A program made the position numbers and the translations under genes. From assembly GCF_964355755.1 (NCBI RefSeq), contig NC_092674.1, forward strand, positions 22,222,001 to 22,286,000: a stretch of 64,000 nt of DNA. The letters run 5' to 3'. Of this stretch, positions 37,701-50,774 are shown piece after piece. A model generated the notes under the pieces. It worked only from the letters and a program-made list of their open reading frames with translations. It did not search any database and was not told the DNA's origin. The stretch comes from Antedon mediterranea (taxonomy: Eukaryota; Echinodermata; Crinoidea; Comatulida; Antedonidae). The stretch's first letter is position 1. Each line of letters begins with the position of its first letter.

Positions 37701-40700
37701 GTTATCATAGCTAGTCATCATGCGACAGTTTCTTTTTCTGTGACATTCCACCACGACTTCTTCCTTGTTTACTGTGGGCATACTTTTAGGTTTATTATCC
37801 ATTACATTATGTTGGCATTTCATTGTCTATAACATAACCATGATTTTATATTTAACAATAATTATAGATAACAACAACGTTGAACTTGATGAAGATATCT
37901 TAAACGAAATAATGATGACATATTTAGAAAATGATGAAGATGGAAATGAACAAACCAGAAACGATATTTTAGTAGGCCTCAATGAAGATGATGAAGGTAA
38001 GTGGCGTTAAGTAATCTTTAAACATCTATAAACATCGTTCAAATGCGCCAAATCTATGCTCCGGGGAAAGAGAGGGCTCTCATAAAAGCGTTATACGCTG
38101 CCAAAGTGTTGTCCACATTCAATAAACCTTGATAAGTAGTTGCAACCAGTTCTGCAACAAAAGGTTATATACCAAATTAAAAGTTTTTTTTTAAATAAAT
38201 ATATAATAGACTGTTCATATTTAGACCAGTGAACCGATGGCACTGTAGAAGGTGGCAAATTATTTATTTATTAAAATTCAATATACAAATCAATTGGAGT
38301 TAGGCTAACTGTAATTAAAACTAACAACCAACGTTTTGTCTTTTTATCCCCTTTACATCTTCTGTTTTTTACAGAAAAAAAACTACATGTACAAACAATT
38401 ATACATTTTCTAAAGAATATTTTAATATATTTTCTTGAGAATGTCTCTTATTCCATATAATTTCAATAGAGGTTTAAAAAAAAATATTTTCTAATATAAA
38501 TATCATGATTATAGAAGTTTTAGCATTCTTTTTTGTAGAAATTTCTTTCTTTGTTCATAATGCATTTTTATAGATTTCTAAAAAAAATATGATATCGATT
38601 GATTTATGTAGAATATCTATAATCTACCTAATCTATGCTATAGTTAATTGTTTTTGGCCACTCGACTCGCCTCTAAAAGTGTTCATAGAATAATACAGTA
38701 TAGCCTAACATCCTTTAAGGGCACGATATCCAAAGTGATGTTTTACGACTCGTGCTTCTGGTAATTCTAATTTTCAAACACGGGAAATGATGATATTAAG
38801 TTGTATTTTTAGATCTTAGAATTATTACTTGAAATCTGTTCGTGGTAAAACGTATTTTCAGTTATCGCGGTTGGTTTTTAATTAGTTCTGAAACAGCATT
38901 TACAAGATATGGAAAGATAAGCTCTTGGAAATTATATGTCCAGGCTGTGTATTTATTTATCTTACTTGATCTTATGATAAATGTGGAGATTGATGTTTGG
39001 TCGAAAACTACTATCATTTTTGTTGCAAGGTAGTTTATCCCTAAAGCTTGGTTCCCACTAGAACGTAACGCAAGGACGTAAACGCAACGCAAGCGTTTTA
39101 ACCAATGACAAGCGAAGTTATAGACAGTTAGCAATCAAAAGCGAATAAGCCATCGCTTGTGATTGGTCAATTCACTTGCGTTGCGTTACGTCCTTGCGTT
39201 GCGTCGCTAGTGGGAACCACGCTTTACAGACACAATTTGTCACGGTAACGTACCCGCTAAACGGGAGTGAAGTGGGGTGGGGGTTCAAACGCACTGTTTG
39301 GATATGAACGAGTGATTGCTCACCAGGTTTCATAGCTTCAACTGTCTTTCTTATTAATAATATGCATATTACCGTTTGTGTATCAGTATCTTTTTAACTT
39401 CTAGAGGTTCGGTAGCTGTTATATCACAGTTTGCTTTTAATAACATCATGATTGTTTTCTTAAGGTGACATAAACACACAGACCGTCGAGGAAGAAGCAG
39501 AAGAAGAAGAACTTATCATAGCTGAGAATATTTTACGTGAAATAGAAGATGAATTGCAGAAAGAAAAAATTAAGCAACAGAGTTTATCGAAAAAGAAAGC
39601 CCTTCAAGCCGTACCAAAAGGTATGATGTAGCTAGGATTTAATCAGTTCTTCTTTTGAATTTAAAGCACCACGTGGAACAGTCACATTCTTACCTTTAAC
39701 CTTTAAAGATAAAAAGACGACTATTAGTTTTTAAATTTTGGGAAACACAGATAGATTAAAACATAAATTATACACGGTATCGCTACTTAAATATGAAAAA
39801 TGTACTGATAAAATTGTAACGTAAAATACAGTATCACTACTTAAATATGGAAAGTACTTACAGTATACATTACAACATTAAATAGGATATAAAGAATAAT
39901 ATAACAAGTTAACTTATTTGAGAAAATCTGATGAAATATCAGTTACAATTTATTTACAGACAATCTAAAATGTCCTTGCATTGGAAGAGTATGTAATTTA
40001 AACTAATCTGAATAATACGAGTATAGAAATAGCTCTGAATTCTATCAACCTCGTTAGGATCGTAATAATAATGTATTATTTATATCATTGTTTTGTGGCT
40101 GACCAATTTTGTTCCAATGTTTGTTGTTTTCTATCGTAATATAATAATATGATTTAAATTATGTTGGTGAAATTTAAACTTATCTGTTTAATATGAGGAT
40201 ATTAACAGAAATATCTTGTATTTTACCAACATCATTAGGATCTAAATAATAATAGTGGATCTGACTTACGATTGTGTTCGCTTGTATTGAAAGTTACAAC
40301 TTCTATACATACAATATGATCATTTAAAATTGCATTGAATTAAGCTTTACAACCGATGAATGACTATGAATTTTTAATCAGCCAGTTTTACATTTCTTAT
40401 CAAATGAGTGATGTAGGTTTATTTTAATTCTTGAGTTGAATCTTAAAATACTGTGTTAGGCTTTATCAGTATCTTATTTGTATTCTTGTCTTGTTTTTGA
40501 ACGTACGCGAAATGACCTAAAATGACGTCACGTCAATCACCCTCTTCAATAATCAAGAGTACCCGGGTTAATTTTATTTCAACGGCGTTTAAATAAAAAT
40601 GTTTACAACAAGATTATCAATCTTTGTGCACCGTATTTGTATCTGTATCGCGTAATACAAATCAGATAATATTTTTAATTGGAAAAAAAACGTTATTATG

Positions 40701-43700
40701 GAATAATACTTAGCATGATGAATGATTTAGATTCAGATTATAATATCTCGAATATTGTTGGAAAATTATTTTTGCTGATGTATTTTTCTTATATACATGA
40801 TACTAGCATTTCCGGCAACTCCAAAACTTTATTTAACATGCAACGTGTTTTCAAATTAACCGAATGTCGACTTACATTAAATTATGCTTTTTTTTTTCTC
40901 TAGCTATATAAACATCCGTCTACATTTTAAATTGCTCTTGATTAGAAAGTGACATTTTAGAATCGAACATTTGTTAAACTAATCAAGCTTACAATACCTA
41001 CTGTTCGATATCGATTTGAAATAACACTACTAATAGTAGTATCAAATTGCTTTGTTTTAAAAAGGGAATTTAAGAAACATAAACTAATTTCACAGTGGCC
41101 TATCATAATACCATAATGCATAAAATAAAATGCTATTAATTACACAACTAATCTTCGACATTTGATAAATCGCCCTACAAATATGAAGTACTATTAAATT
41201 GCGATAGCAAAGAAGATAGCCAAATTTAAACAGACTGTAATTAAGCAATTCTCTAATCTACGGACGTAATTTTTTATCCTTCATTGTTACGATTCATTGT
41301 GTGGCAACGCAAAATTAATGTAAATTTTACTTATTACGTCATTTATATCAAGTACGTCGGTTGTTGTATTATGGCCATATCTGTACAAAGTAGTGTAGGC
41401 CTAGTCCGTCGATAATGTTTAATAATGTGCAAACATAATGGAAATGTTACGTATTGATTCTTATCGTATCCACTACCTAAATAAATATTGAGTCATTGAA
41501 TATAATTATAGAGTTTCGGAGAAGGAAAGATTCATAATGACACTAGCTTTTAGACACACCTGAATAGATTTGATTGGAGAAGTAAATTGTTTTATACTAG
41601 GCCGAACTAGACTAAATCAAAATGTATTATTGACATTCTAAGTATTCATGGTTGAAATTGAATCTTCAGATAATAGTAGGCCCTATGTAGGGTTTTTAGA
41701 TTATCTATAATTCAAACGATAACCATCTATCAACAGGCTTCATCGTCGTTAGACATAGCGCGTTCCACTATGTTGTGTCGGTTGTGTCTCAAGTGGGCGA
41801 TCTATAAAATGTTATTATTTAAGTAGGCACCAAACGCAGCAGCAATCCAGAACATTATTAGTCCTAAAAATCTTCGATTTGTAGTCCTATATTTTTATTT
41901 GTTTAGTACATTCACGCTAGGCCTAGCTAGACCTGATGATATTGAAAATCGAAGTGCATTATATGACATTTTCAGTAGTCTTGGTTGAAATTGAATCTTC
42001 AGATAATAGCATACTAGGTTTTTTTATTTGAGATTAGTTACATTTTCTTTGAATAATAAAGTGCACTTCACTTTATTTCAATAAGGTTTATCGCAAATAG
42101 TGTGACAGAGGGACAGATGCATGATGGGAAGGAATTGGAAGCAATAGCGCCACCACAGTATTATAAAGTTTATATTTATTTATTTATTATATCGGTGGCG
42201 ATTGCTCCCAACCCCTTCCCATCGTGCATTGTGCAATGACGTTTTCAATCAAGCTATTTGCGATAAACCTTGTTATTAACCTGTATAAATATTGAAATAT
42301 AACATGAACCTCTAGTTTAGAAGACTTTTCTAATACGGCCAAACAGAACTCTTTTCGTATACAGTATATTTATTATCCAAATTGGGTATAGAATCATAAT
42401 TGACCGTTGGGGGCGACAACTTGCATCTGTTTATACCTAGAGAAACTTTATGTCTTCTGGTGTGTTTATGTTTTAAAACTTAAAATGCTTCGAATTGAAA
42501 TCGGTGCAAGATTCCAAATATTTGAGAGAGATCTTAGCTTTGTGCTTACCTAGATTTAACCTATTCCCTTGTCTCTGCTATGTAAAAAAGATAGTATTTT
42601 CAGTTAATAAAAACAAATATTTCTTTTTTGAATTCTACCGCATAAAAAAACATAGAAAGATCCTCTTTGTTTACAATCTATACCCGCCAATTTAGTGACG
42701 TCATCATGGTTCAATATTTTCCTCTTTTACACCCTAGACTACCCCCTAAGGACAACTATCTTACAATTACCTCATTGATTTGACAGGTAAAAGTATGAAA
42801 CTTCTGAATTCTAGTATCTCGAATAATTGGAATTTAATCGCATTTATGTGTGGGTGGTGGAATTTACCAACTTAATGTTTTTGTATAATAAAGCCATTAG
42901 AAGCGTCATCACACTGTAACCTTATGTACTTATACTAATGAATAGACATATGAAGGCTAATTTAATTTACTAACATACTGCATATCTGCGGAAGTGAAAT
43001 ATCGACAATAAACTTGTGTAATTATTACATTACAGTTGAAGCTATAATAACTACTTCACATTATCAATAACTCCCCACGCATAGTAAATCCAAAATGCAG
43101 ATAACAATATCGTGATTTATAGGATAATGGGGAATGTTATTTGTCGTTAAGATACATCAAAGCACGTTTTATATACTTTTCTTTTTTTTTCTGACTTGCA
43201 ATGTGTATTTTTAAAAACTTTGTTACGTAGGCTTGCGTATTTCCATCTTGGCTATAATAATGGTATACACTGAATGTTTATGAGTGCAATGGGGCAAATC
43301 ATTATGTATATGTATCCGGATGTAAAAGATGAGAAATATAACATTTCACCTACTTTCGAAAAGACAGAAATCCGAATAGAGCAATTTTATACGGCGTATC
43401 AATATATCTCATTAGGATATGCAATAGTAAAATTACACGCTATCTGTAGCGTATAAATCAGTATTTTTATTTTATTTTCTTTTTTTTTTATAGTTTAGTA
43501 TATTTAGTTTTTATAGTCAAAACAGCCAAAAACAGAGACACCGTCATATAGATGGATGTTCGTTTGTTTCTAAATAATAAAGTGCGCTGGGTGTCATGAT
43601 CTATGCAATCACTGCGTAAAAAAACTAAGAAATGCGGGTGAAATTTCACAAAAGAGGAAAAACAGACCAAGAAAAGTATGTGAAATCCCCACAAAAGAAA

Positions 43701-46700
43701 AAAAAAATCTATTTTTAGTGTATGTATACACATATTGCGACTTCACAATACAATTTGGACTATAATAACATTTCTTTTTAAATCAATAAAAGATGAATTT
43801 TAAAATTGACAGTAATTTGTAATGTAAGGCAGAAAAATGAGTTGCATAAAAAATAAAACGTATCGACATGTTTGCCCTTTTCACATTAACCTGTAGTCAT
43901 GTCGTCCATAATTTGATCATCATAAGACCACAGGCAGACGTCGTATGAATTGTAAGCAGTTTAAATATTATTTATTTCATTATTTTGTAAGAATAATGAT
44001 CGATTAATCATCACTTTAACCTTTGGATTGTTTGGGGGCATCAATAGTTTATAAGTTTAGTTATGATTGGTGAGTTCTTATCATGATGTTATTGTACTTG
44101 TTATATTATTATAGTATTCATCTTATGAGGTATGAAGGATATTAGTATTATTATTATTAATATCATTATCGCACAACACAAAGTAAACGAAGAGGTCGGA
44201 AGATATCATCAATACTTGATAGAGTTGTACAACAAAGTAAACTTACTAGATGCAACTTCATTGGAGCCTGCTTCAACAGAAATTTATAATTCCCAGCAAT
44301 GTTTTAACTGTATATATGAACTGTTTTATAAGTTGTTTTGTGACTGTGCAATTTGGTAGTAGTCACTCTCATACTGTACATTTAAAAGTAACACATCCAA
44401 ATGGCAACTTTAAGTCAATGGCTACCAGATGTATCTGTGAGACGGTTATTTGAACCAGTACCAGTACCAGCTGCCAAGAGAAAGAGTTTGATTGGAAACG
44501 ACCTTAGTCCTATCTATGCACTCTCGTCTGGCCATAGAATCTGTTAAAATTGTGTCGATAAATGGAGCGAGGAGAAGCCATCACTGAAGAAAGGCTACGT
44601 GTAGGGCAATCAAAAGCAAAGTATGGAGTAAAAGAAAGAAATTCTACCTATATGTTGAGAAAATAAATTACTTATGTATTGTAGGCCTATCGTTCTGAAA
44701 TTGTGTTTGTAATATTTTTGTTTACACTATCTTACTCTTTCTATCTCGATTTTCAGTGACGTCAATTATTGCGTAATCTGTTACATGTATTTACTTAATT
44801 AAAATGTGCGTGATCAAAAACAAATTAATAATAAAACATTCGGAAGTCATAATATTGTTGCTTAACAACATCGATTATTCATAATTTGACCCACGTTTTT
44901 TTTAGGCCTATATGAATATAGAATAATTACGCAGACATTTATTTGATGAGCGATGTATACCATTTCAATTTTCCTATTATAGTGGTAACTTGAATTCTGA
45001 CGTCATTCATTTTTAGTCGCGTGGACGCGACTCTATAGTTCACTATGTCGGTCGGTCGGTCTGTCTGTCGGTCCGGTATCACTATGCGTTTTAGCACGCG
45101 ACTTATGGCTGTTGGCCTTGTTAAATTACAGCAAAGACCATAATCAATGTAAAATTTAAGACAACCGTAAATCCTGTATTTGATTTTAATTGGAAAAAAT
45201 ACATCCGGAAGTGTATTTTATCATTGGTAATTTCATTATGAAGAGTTTCATTTTAAACCTAACAAACTTCATTAATCATTCAGTCTGTAAATATTCAATA
45301 ATACATTTTTAATTTGAGAAAATTTTACTTTACGTGTGATATATCCTATCAAATTATTTATTCATCCTATTGTTCCGGAGTATGACGTCACTAAATACCA
45401 ATAATTGATTTTCAAAACATTAAAATGCGTAGGATGTCAAATCCATCCTATACCGGTATCGTTTTAACAGTTCCCATGAAAGAGGCGAAAATTGAATTGG
45501 ATAGAAAATTTAAATACATTTATAGCATCGTCGTAATGAAGCACAGAATATTATTTAAAGTAGGACATAAAACGCGTTTTAACACATAGGGTACTATATT
45601 TTAATTGGGTTTTTTTTCTCAACGAAATAAATTATTTATAATCAGTGTTTTTTATTTGAAAAAAAAAAATGAATCTTGAGAAATAAAAAATATTAAATAA
45701 TGGTAATAATATTCAATAGTATAATAACATATTGTAATATACATAATGTTTTCTTTGCCAAGTTTGATTTTAATTTATAGGGGCCTATGCTTTACGTTTA
45801 TTTTAATAGACATTTAGTCTAAAATCTCTATATAAAATATGAAATCTACTAAAGTAATTGTTCAAATAATTTTGTCCTTACTACTTCATTATATATGATA
45901 ATTAAACTAATCGGCGTCTGAGCCAGGCTGTACGACCTAGGCAGAATCTGACCCATGGGAGATGTAGGTTCTTTATATTATTTTACACTGGCTGTTAATT
46001 GTCATATTAGAATAACAAGTTCGGTACTGATGATCGCCATCTGATCCTAATTATTATAGTTCATTGTGAGTAGTATTAGGACTGCCTATGCACTACACAA
46101 CAGAGACAAATTATAACATAATAATAATTTAGTAGTTCGCATCGCAATTACCGTAGTTTCATTTTTAATGTAATCAAATTCATTCTGAGGATATGAGCTT
46201 AAAACGGTCTTATAATGTACCGTGCGTAATTTGTGGAGTGAATTTATTATAATTATGCACGATGATTAATTTTAGAAAGATTGAATTCAGTGAAATGTTT
46301 GATTATGCTTCCTTGAATTAATCATTTAATTAATGTATCTTACTATTAGTAGTAGATAATGATATGCACTTGTATATGCATTATTATTTGATTGGTTTCT
46401 TACTTTATGGTCGGTACGTTCTTATATATTGCGTCCTAGTGAGAACTGAGCTTAACAGTTACCAACATGTAACATCAGCCATAGTAATAATAGGAGCAGT
46501 AGCAATAGCCACGTGAAGCAACAGTTTGCTACAGTATAATTTGTAGCAGTAACATTGGTCACATCAGTAACAGCAACAGTTGCCACTGTAATAGCAGCAG
46601 TGGTAGCCCCAGTATTAGAAAGCAGCAACAATAGTTGACACAGCAGCAGTAGTGGTAGCCCCAGTATTAGAAAGCAGCAACAACAGTATTCCCCTCAATA

Positions 46701-48793
46701 GCAGCAGTGGTAGCCCTAGTATTAGTTATAGCAACAACAGCAGTTCCCACAGTAGATGACCCCTTCTGAAACAAGCTTTCCAGTTTAAAGAGTTATCCTC
46801 TGCTATGTCATATTTCCTTGTTTGCAGTGGTTTTGACATCTTTTAGTTCATCTATAGTGTTAATGTTTTGTTCTATTACAAAGCAATACATATTACAAGC
46901 AAACAAACAGTAGCAGTCGCCATCGCTGTGATATATTATTTGTAAATTAACGCTATCATCAACACCGCTACCGTATAATGTATAACGTTACGGTACGGTA
47001 TCTTCACCATCTAATCAACAGTTAATAAAATTATAGTATCAACACTACTCTGATTTTATCATCGACTTCTAATCAGCTTCTTGTAAATCCAACCATTAAC
47101 AAAAAATAAAGTATAATTGCGCCATAAATCACTCCACGTATCATAGCAAAATGAAATTCCAGAGAGTGCTATTTTTGACAAGTCGTGCAATTTCATCAGA
47201 AGTGTAATCACTAATTAATGTCTAGAGAAAAAAAATTTTATTTTCATTTTCTATTTTATTTTACTGCTGTTATCCAGTAAATTTAACCTTTACAGTTAGT
47301 TTTGATTCAACCATTATAATAATTACTATGGCAATCACTGGTTATTTTCGTTTCATTTAATTTACCTTATTGTAATCTTAGAGTTTATATTAATGAGCTT
47401 TATGTATTACCTTAATTATTGAATGTATACTCTTCGTGGAAAGGTTCGGATCGCGACCGCAGAATTCATGAATATTTATTATTTTCTATGTTAAAGAAAT
47501 GCAAGATACACGACCTATTTCCTAAATCACTTAGCTTAAGCTTTTTCAATAATCTCTAAAAAAAAATACTAAAAACATTGAAGATGTCGATGGGTTTCGT
47601 ACCCAGGGCTTCACGACTATTCACTACTACTACTTTTTTTTTCTTCTAGCTCCGCCCGCAACATGTCCGGTTCTTGACTACCTTGTTGATGACTGTGAGA
47701 TAGCAGCGGTTGATGGAATTGGTGGAAATGGATATCGTCAAGCATTCAGCGTACCATGCAATTGGCATCAAGTATGCTATACATGTGTAAGTATTATTAT
47801 ATGCGTTGTATATAAACATACAGATGTCTATATTGGTAAAGTGATAATCATTTTGTCACACATGACATGTCATACTGAAAAGACAAAATAATATGAGAGT
47901 TGGGATTGTGTCTATCGGTCGGCTAAACTTTTCACCAACCATTTTACGCCATTTCAAATAAAAATCATTTTATAATACGTATAGGGATATAGTATGCCGT
48001 GGCAATTTATAAGGACATTTTATGTAAATATCAATCAAAAGGCAAATTATTGAAAAAATTACTTACGAGCGGAACAATTTGCCAATACCATCATACATAC
48101 GAGATATTTAATTAAACAAATGTAAGCGTGTACGATATGCAATTTATACCTTGATTTCACCCGATTCCCAGTGCTGTATCTCCACATACTAGGCCTATCT
48201 ATTTCGGCTGATTGATTTTACACTGAACTTATATACCTTAGCACTTAAACTTAACCCAACCTATTATCTGTTGTATTTGTGTAAAAAAAACGAATGTCGA
48301 TAATGATACGACGCTAAACAATAGTGATTTTTATGACGCTAACGTGCATTTTCTAATTTCGAAAATTATTAAATAATATTATAGTTTAGTCCATTACCAT
48401 CATAAGCTTACACGGTTTTTTTTTATTCTTCGAGTTGGTTTGATAACATTTAAATTGTACTCAAATTATTCATGTTTAGATCTTGCTCGATAACTAGAAC
48501 TGTTCATTTAAATTTATTTATTTATCATTCCAACTTAACGAGGTGAAATATTTCACGCAATCTTTACATTTTGTCATATTTTATAGGGATATAGCTATGG
48601 AATTTCACAGGAAATCTGTGATGAAGCTTTCTATTTGGAGATGCTTGCACGATGTGGAAATTCACAAGCGTGCAGCGACAGGGCAGATTTCTTCTTAGTT
48701 GCCGTTGTCGAAGACAGGGTTCCACTGCTGAGATCATCGAGTGTTTGCCAAAATCCGTGTTTAACGAACTTCTTGCTTGGCCTTGATGAATAA
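34727..48793 (+). CDS. Secreted acidic precursor with PLA2-like Cys-rich C-terminus (6 exons)
   Basis: Exons: 34727-35213, 36520-36654 (or -36699), 37868-37996, 39465-39620, 47650-47786, 48587-48793. The spliced frame is open throughout, 416 aa (431 with the longer exon 2). Residues 1-25 are a signal peptide ending VSA|GP. Residues 26-302 are acidic and helical (runs such as VEEEAEEEELIIAENILREI), with KK at about 34-35 and KKK near residue 294 as possible processing sites. Residues 308-416 hold ten cysteines. CNWHQVCYTCG (339-349) followed by CDEAF (359-363) matches the secretory phospholipase A2 spacing C-x-x-H-D-x-C and its later Cys-Asp. His342 and Asp360 stand where the catalytic pair sits, but the calcium-binding Asp is Gln343. 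It may be a non-catalytic binding protein or a diverged enzyme; I do not recognise an exact family. AATAAA overlaps the stop (48789-48794), with another at 49468. Confidence 0.85.
36642..36731 (+). repeat. 45-bp tandem duplication containing a splice donor
   Basis: GAGACACCAATCG|GTAAGC occurs at 36642-36660 and again 45 bp later at 36687-36705. The following words (AAA.AACxGAATAC and TTAGGCC) are also repeated. Both GTAAGC donors are in the same phase (1), and 45 bp is 15 codons with no stop between them. Use of either donor therefore gives an in-frame product. The longer form adds a segment ending LRPETPI. Confidence 0.9.
39042..39226. mobile_element. MITE family B, long-hairpin copy
   Basis: Left arm AAGCTTGGTTCCCACTAG with AACGCAAGGACGTAA pairs with the right arm ending TTGCGTTGCGTCGCTAGTGG and GAACCACGCTT. 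Arms extend about 50 bp with few mismatches. Inner halves also pair (ACAAGCGAAG/CGCTTGTGATTGG). Flanks are CTAA and TTTA. It lies in intron 3 of the secreted-protein gene. The open frames at 38842-39134 are incidental. Confidence 0.85.
41583..42015. repeat. Direct repeat pair about 333 bp apart
   Basis: GGTTGAAATTGAATCTTCAG with ATAATAG occurs at about 41648-41675 and 41981-42008, each preceded by a TAGGCC/GACT-type block and followed by a T-run. It lies in intron 4 of the secreted-protein gene and may be two monomers of a dispersed repeat. Confidence 0.6.
42082..42275. mobile_element. MITE family C, hairpin copy
   Basis: TIRs are AAGGTTTATCGCAAATAG on the left and CTATTTGCGATAAACCTT on the right. 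Sub-terminal arms GATGGGAAGG/CCTTCCCATC and GCAATAGCGCCACC/GGTGGCGATTGC also pair, so most of the 194 bp folds into one hairpin around a TTTATTTATTTATT loop. Confidence 0.85.
45010..45125 (+). repeat. GGTC-microsatellite dispersed repeat, copy 3
   Basis: GACGCGACTCTATAGTTCAC with TATGTCGGTCGGTCGGTC, then TTTTAGCACGCGACTTATGG and GGCCTTGTTAAA. It shares block order with the copies at 24160 and 24760. Confidence 0.6.
46485..46756. repeat. Imperfect CAG/CAA-type trinucleotide and minisatellite cluster
   Basis: The segment is rich in GCAGCAACAA and AGCAGCAGT words. A longer unit, AGTGGTAGCCCCAGTATTAG with AAAGCAGCAACAA, appears three times (about 46601, 46650, 46707), the last diverged. It lies in intron 4 of the secreted-protein gene. 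No frame stays open long enough to suggest a polyQ exon. Confidence 0.75.
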
Positions 48794-49584
48794 ACTTATG
48801 GTAAGATGTGTTCAAGTACATAATACTGTAGCAAACATTTTTACAGGGGTTCTTCTTAGCGAGTGCAAGCGTAAGCAGGTGAAACAAGATATTAGATTGA
48901 TGAAATTAATTTGTTCTGAAGTCAAATGTCATAATATACTATTACTAGCCAACTTAGGTTTATATTAGTATTCAGATTGTGGATTTGCAAATGGAGCCGA
49001 CGATCGATTATCGAGTTTTGTGTTCAAAGTGTAGACATGCGCACAATTGACATGACCTATTAGGTCGTCGGTCGTGTCAAATGGAAAGTTCTCTATATTA
49101 TCGTTTGGTATACCGTACTCTATGTATGCATTCTTATAACAAAAATCACAATTTAATAGGCCTATTGGAGCCGTTTCTAACCCGCCTTAGTAATTAACAT
49201 TGATTATACCTATAACTTTTTTCTCTCGTCACAGTGCGCATAATTTTGTTAAAACATAAAGTTTGTCATCCATAAACGTTGACGTCAATGGTCGTATTAA
49301 TCTCTCACTTAAAAGAATAATGCAAATAATTTGTCTAAACATCAGATGATTAACAATATATTTTAATTTTTGGGAAGGTTAACTATGCACTACAATACTG
49401 AAAATACAGCAGTTAAATTATAATATAAAATACGTCGTGCGTATTCCAAATCTTTTAAATACATCATAATAAATAAAACGTATTGTTTCTGGTTAATCTA
49501 TCGATAAAAATCCATACCTTTGCCACTAATGATTAGTCAACTGTGTATTTAATGTATCTATTGTTTCTAAAATGTATATTTATT

Positions 49585-49618
49585 AGCACATCACAATTTT
49601 TGTCAGACAGAGCTTTAT
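49585..49618. mobile_element. MITE family A, right-end fragment
   Basis: AGCACATCACAATTTTTGTC followed by AGACAGAGCTTTA matches the right end of the 9578-9733 copy. The left part is missing. Confidence 0.5.
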
Positions 49619-50633
49619 GCGCACGCATGCATATTCACATTGCCTCCTTATTGTGACACAATAAACATGCGCAAACAATCAATGTATAGGAATGTTCGAT
49701 TTGCGCGAATAGTGAAAATCAGGATTTGTGTAAATCGTTTTGAATCTTTGGAAAAGTCCTATATTGATGTAATAAAACCAGTATTAACTTTGATTCCAGT
49801 AGTACTGTACGTATTATATTACGACATTACCATCTATTCGTATTGTTTTTTTCTTTTAGAATCTAAGGTTCACGAAGTCTGCTTGCAATAGAAGGTCGCA
49901 CGTCCAATGTTGCGTTTCAGTCGAAGTACACATTTTGCATCACGTCAACAATTTAGTGCCTAAATTCTAATAGAATGAGCAGCAAGAACACAGAGGCCAG
50001 ATACTGCACGCTCGAAATAACTTACTTAGCCTTACTTTAAAATTGTCTGTTGAACGGTTAATTGGGTCGAATGTATTCAAAGACTGACTGTAACAAAATT
50101 TAAAAATAGCAACGTTAACCAATGCTGTATTACAGAGTTCCAATAAAAACCAGACTTGAGATATTTGGATTATCATGGGTAAAATGAAACAAACGAAAAG
50201 TAAACGATATTTAGAATTGAAATAACGTCAACTAATCAATCCAAATCGAGAACTTACATATTATTCCTATTTTAATTCTAAAAAATTAAACACAAAGTTC
50301 AACCAAGATTTGAAATATAATTATCTTGCAAATATATAATACAAATGGATAACACATTTGCTCATAGTATTCATTAGGATACGTCAAAAACGGCAATAAA
50401 CGTGTTATTACTAATTACAACAAGTGTTCGATTTGTCGGTCAAGATCATATAATTCCATTTAGTAGATTGAAGAATGTAAAGGCTTAGAAATTTATTGCC
50501 TATATTTTTGTAGTTGATTTATCCGTATAGAAGATCCAACCACTTAAAAGCACTTTATACAGACATTCATTTTTATAATTGTCTTTCACCTTTTATATCG
50601 TCCATGCTTAGTTTTAAAAATAAAGTAAAGTCT

Positions 50634-50774
50634 GTTTTTCCACTGTACGAGTCTATTGGCGCGAATCGACATGCATGAGCTCTGATTGATTGCGCGTTTC
50701 TTGCGTTGCAAATAGTAGATGGAAATCTGAATAACGCTTTCAAATCGCGTCAATAAATTCGTCTAGTGGAAAAC
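50634..50774. mobile_element. MITE family D copy
   Basis: Left terminus TTTCCACTGTACGAGTCTAT with TGGCGCGAAT pairs with the right terminus ATCGCGTCAATAAATTCGTC followed by TAGTGGAAAAC, about 30 bp with several mismatches. The GC-rich interior (TTGCGCGTTTCTTGCGTTGC) resembles that of family B. No target duplication is clear. Confidence 0.65.

Noticed and set aside
44132-44359. 75-aa + strand frame with HKVNEEVGRYHQYLIELYNK
   Set aside because: It lies in the same intron, begins in a low-complexity ATT run and has no supporting splice or family evidence.
44401-44547. Short + strand frame starting MATLSQWLPDVSVRRLFEPV, with a protein-like look
   Set aside because: Only 48 codons, in intron 4 of another gene. 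No splice sites keep the frame with neighbouring exons and no domain is recognised. It could be a repeat remnant.
48564-48887. 107-aa - strand frame
   Set aside because: Antisense shadow of the last exon of the secreted-protein gene.
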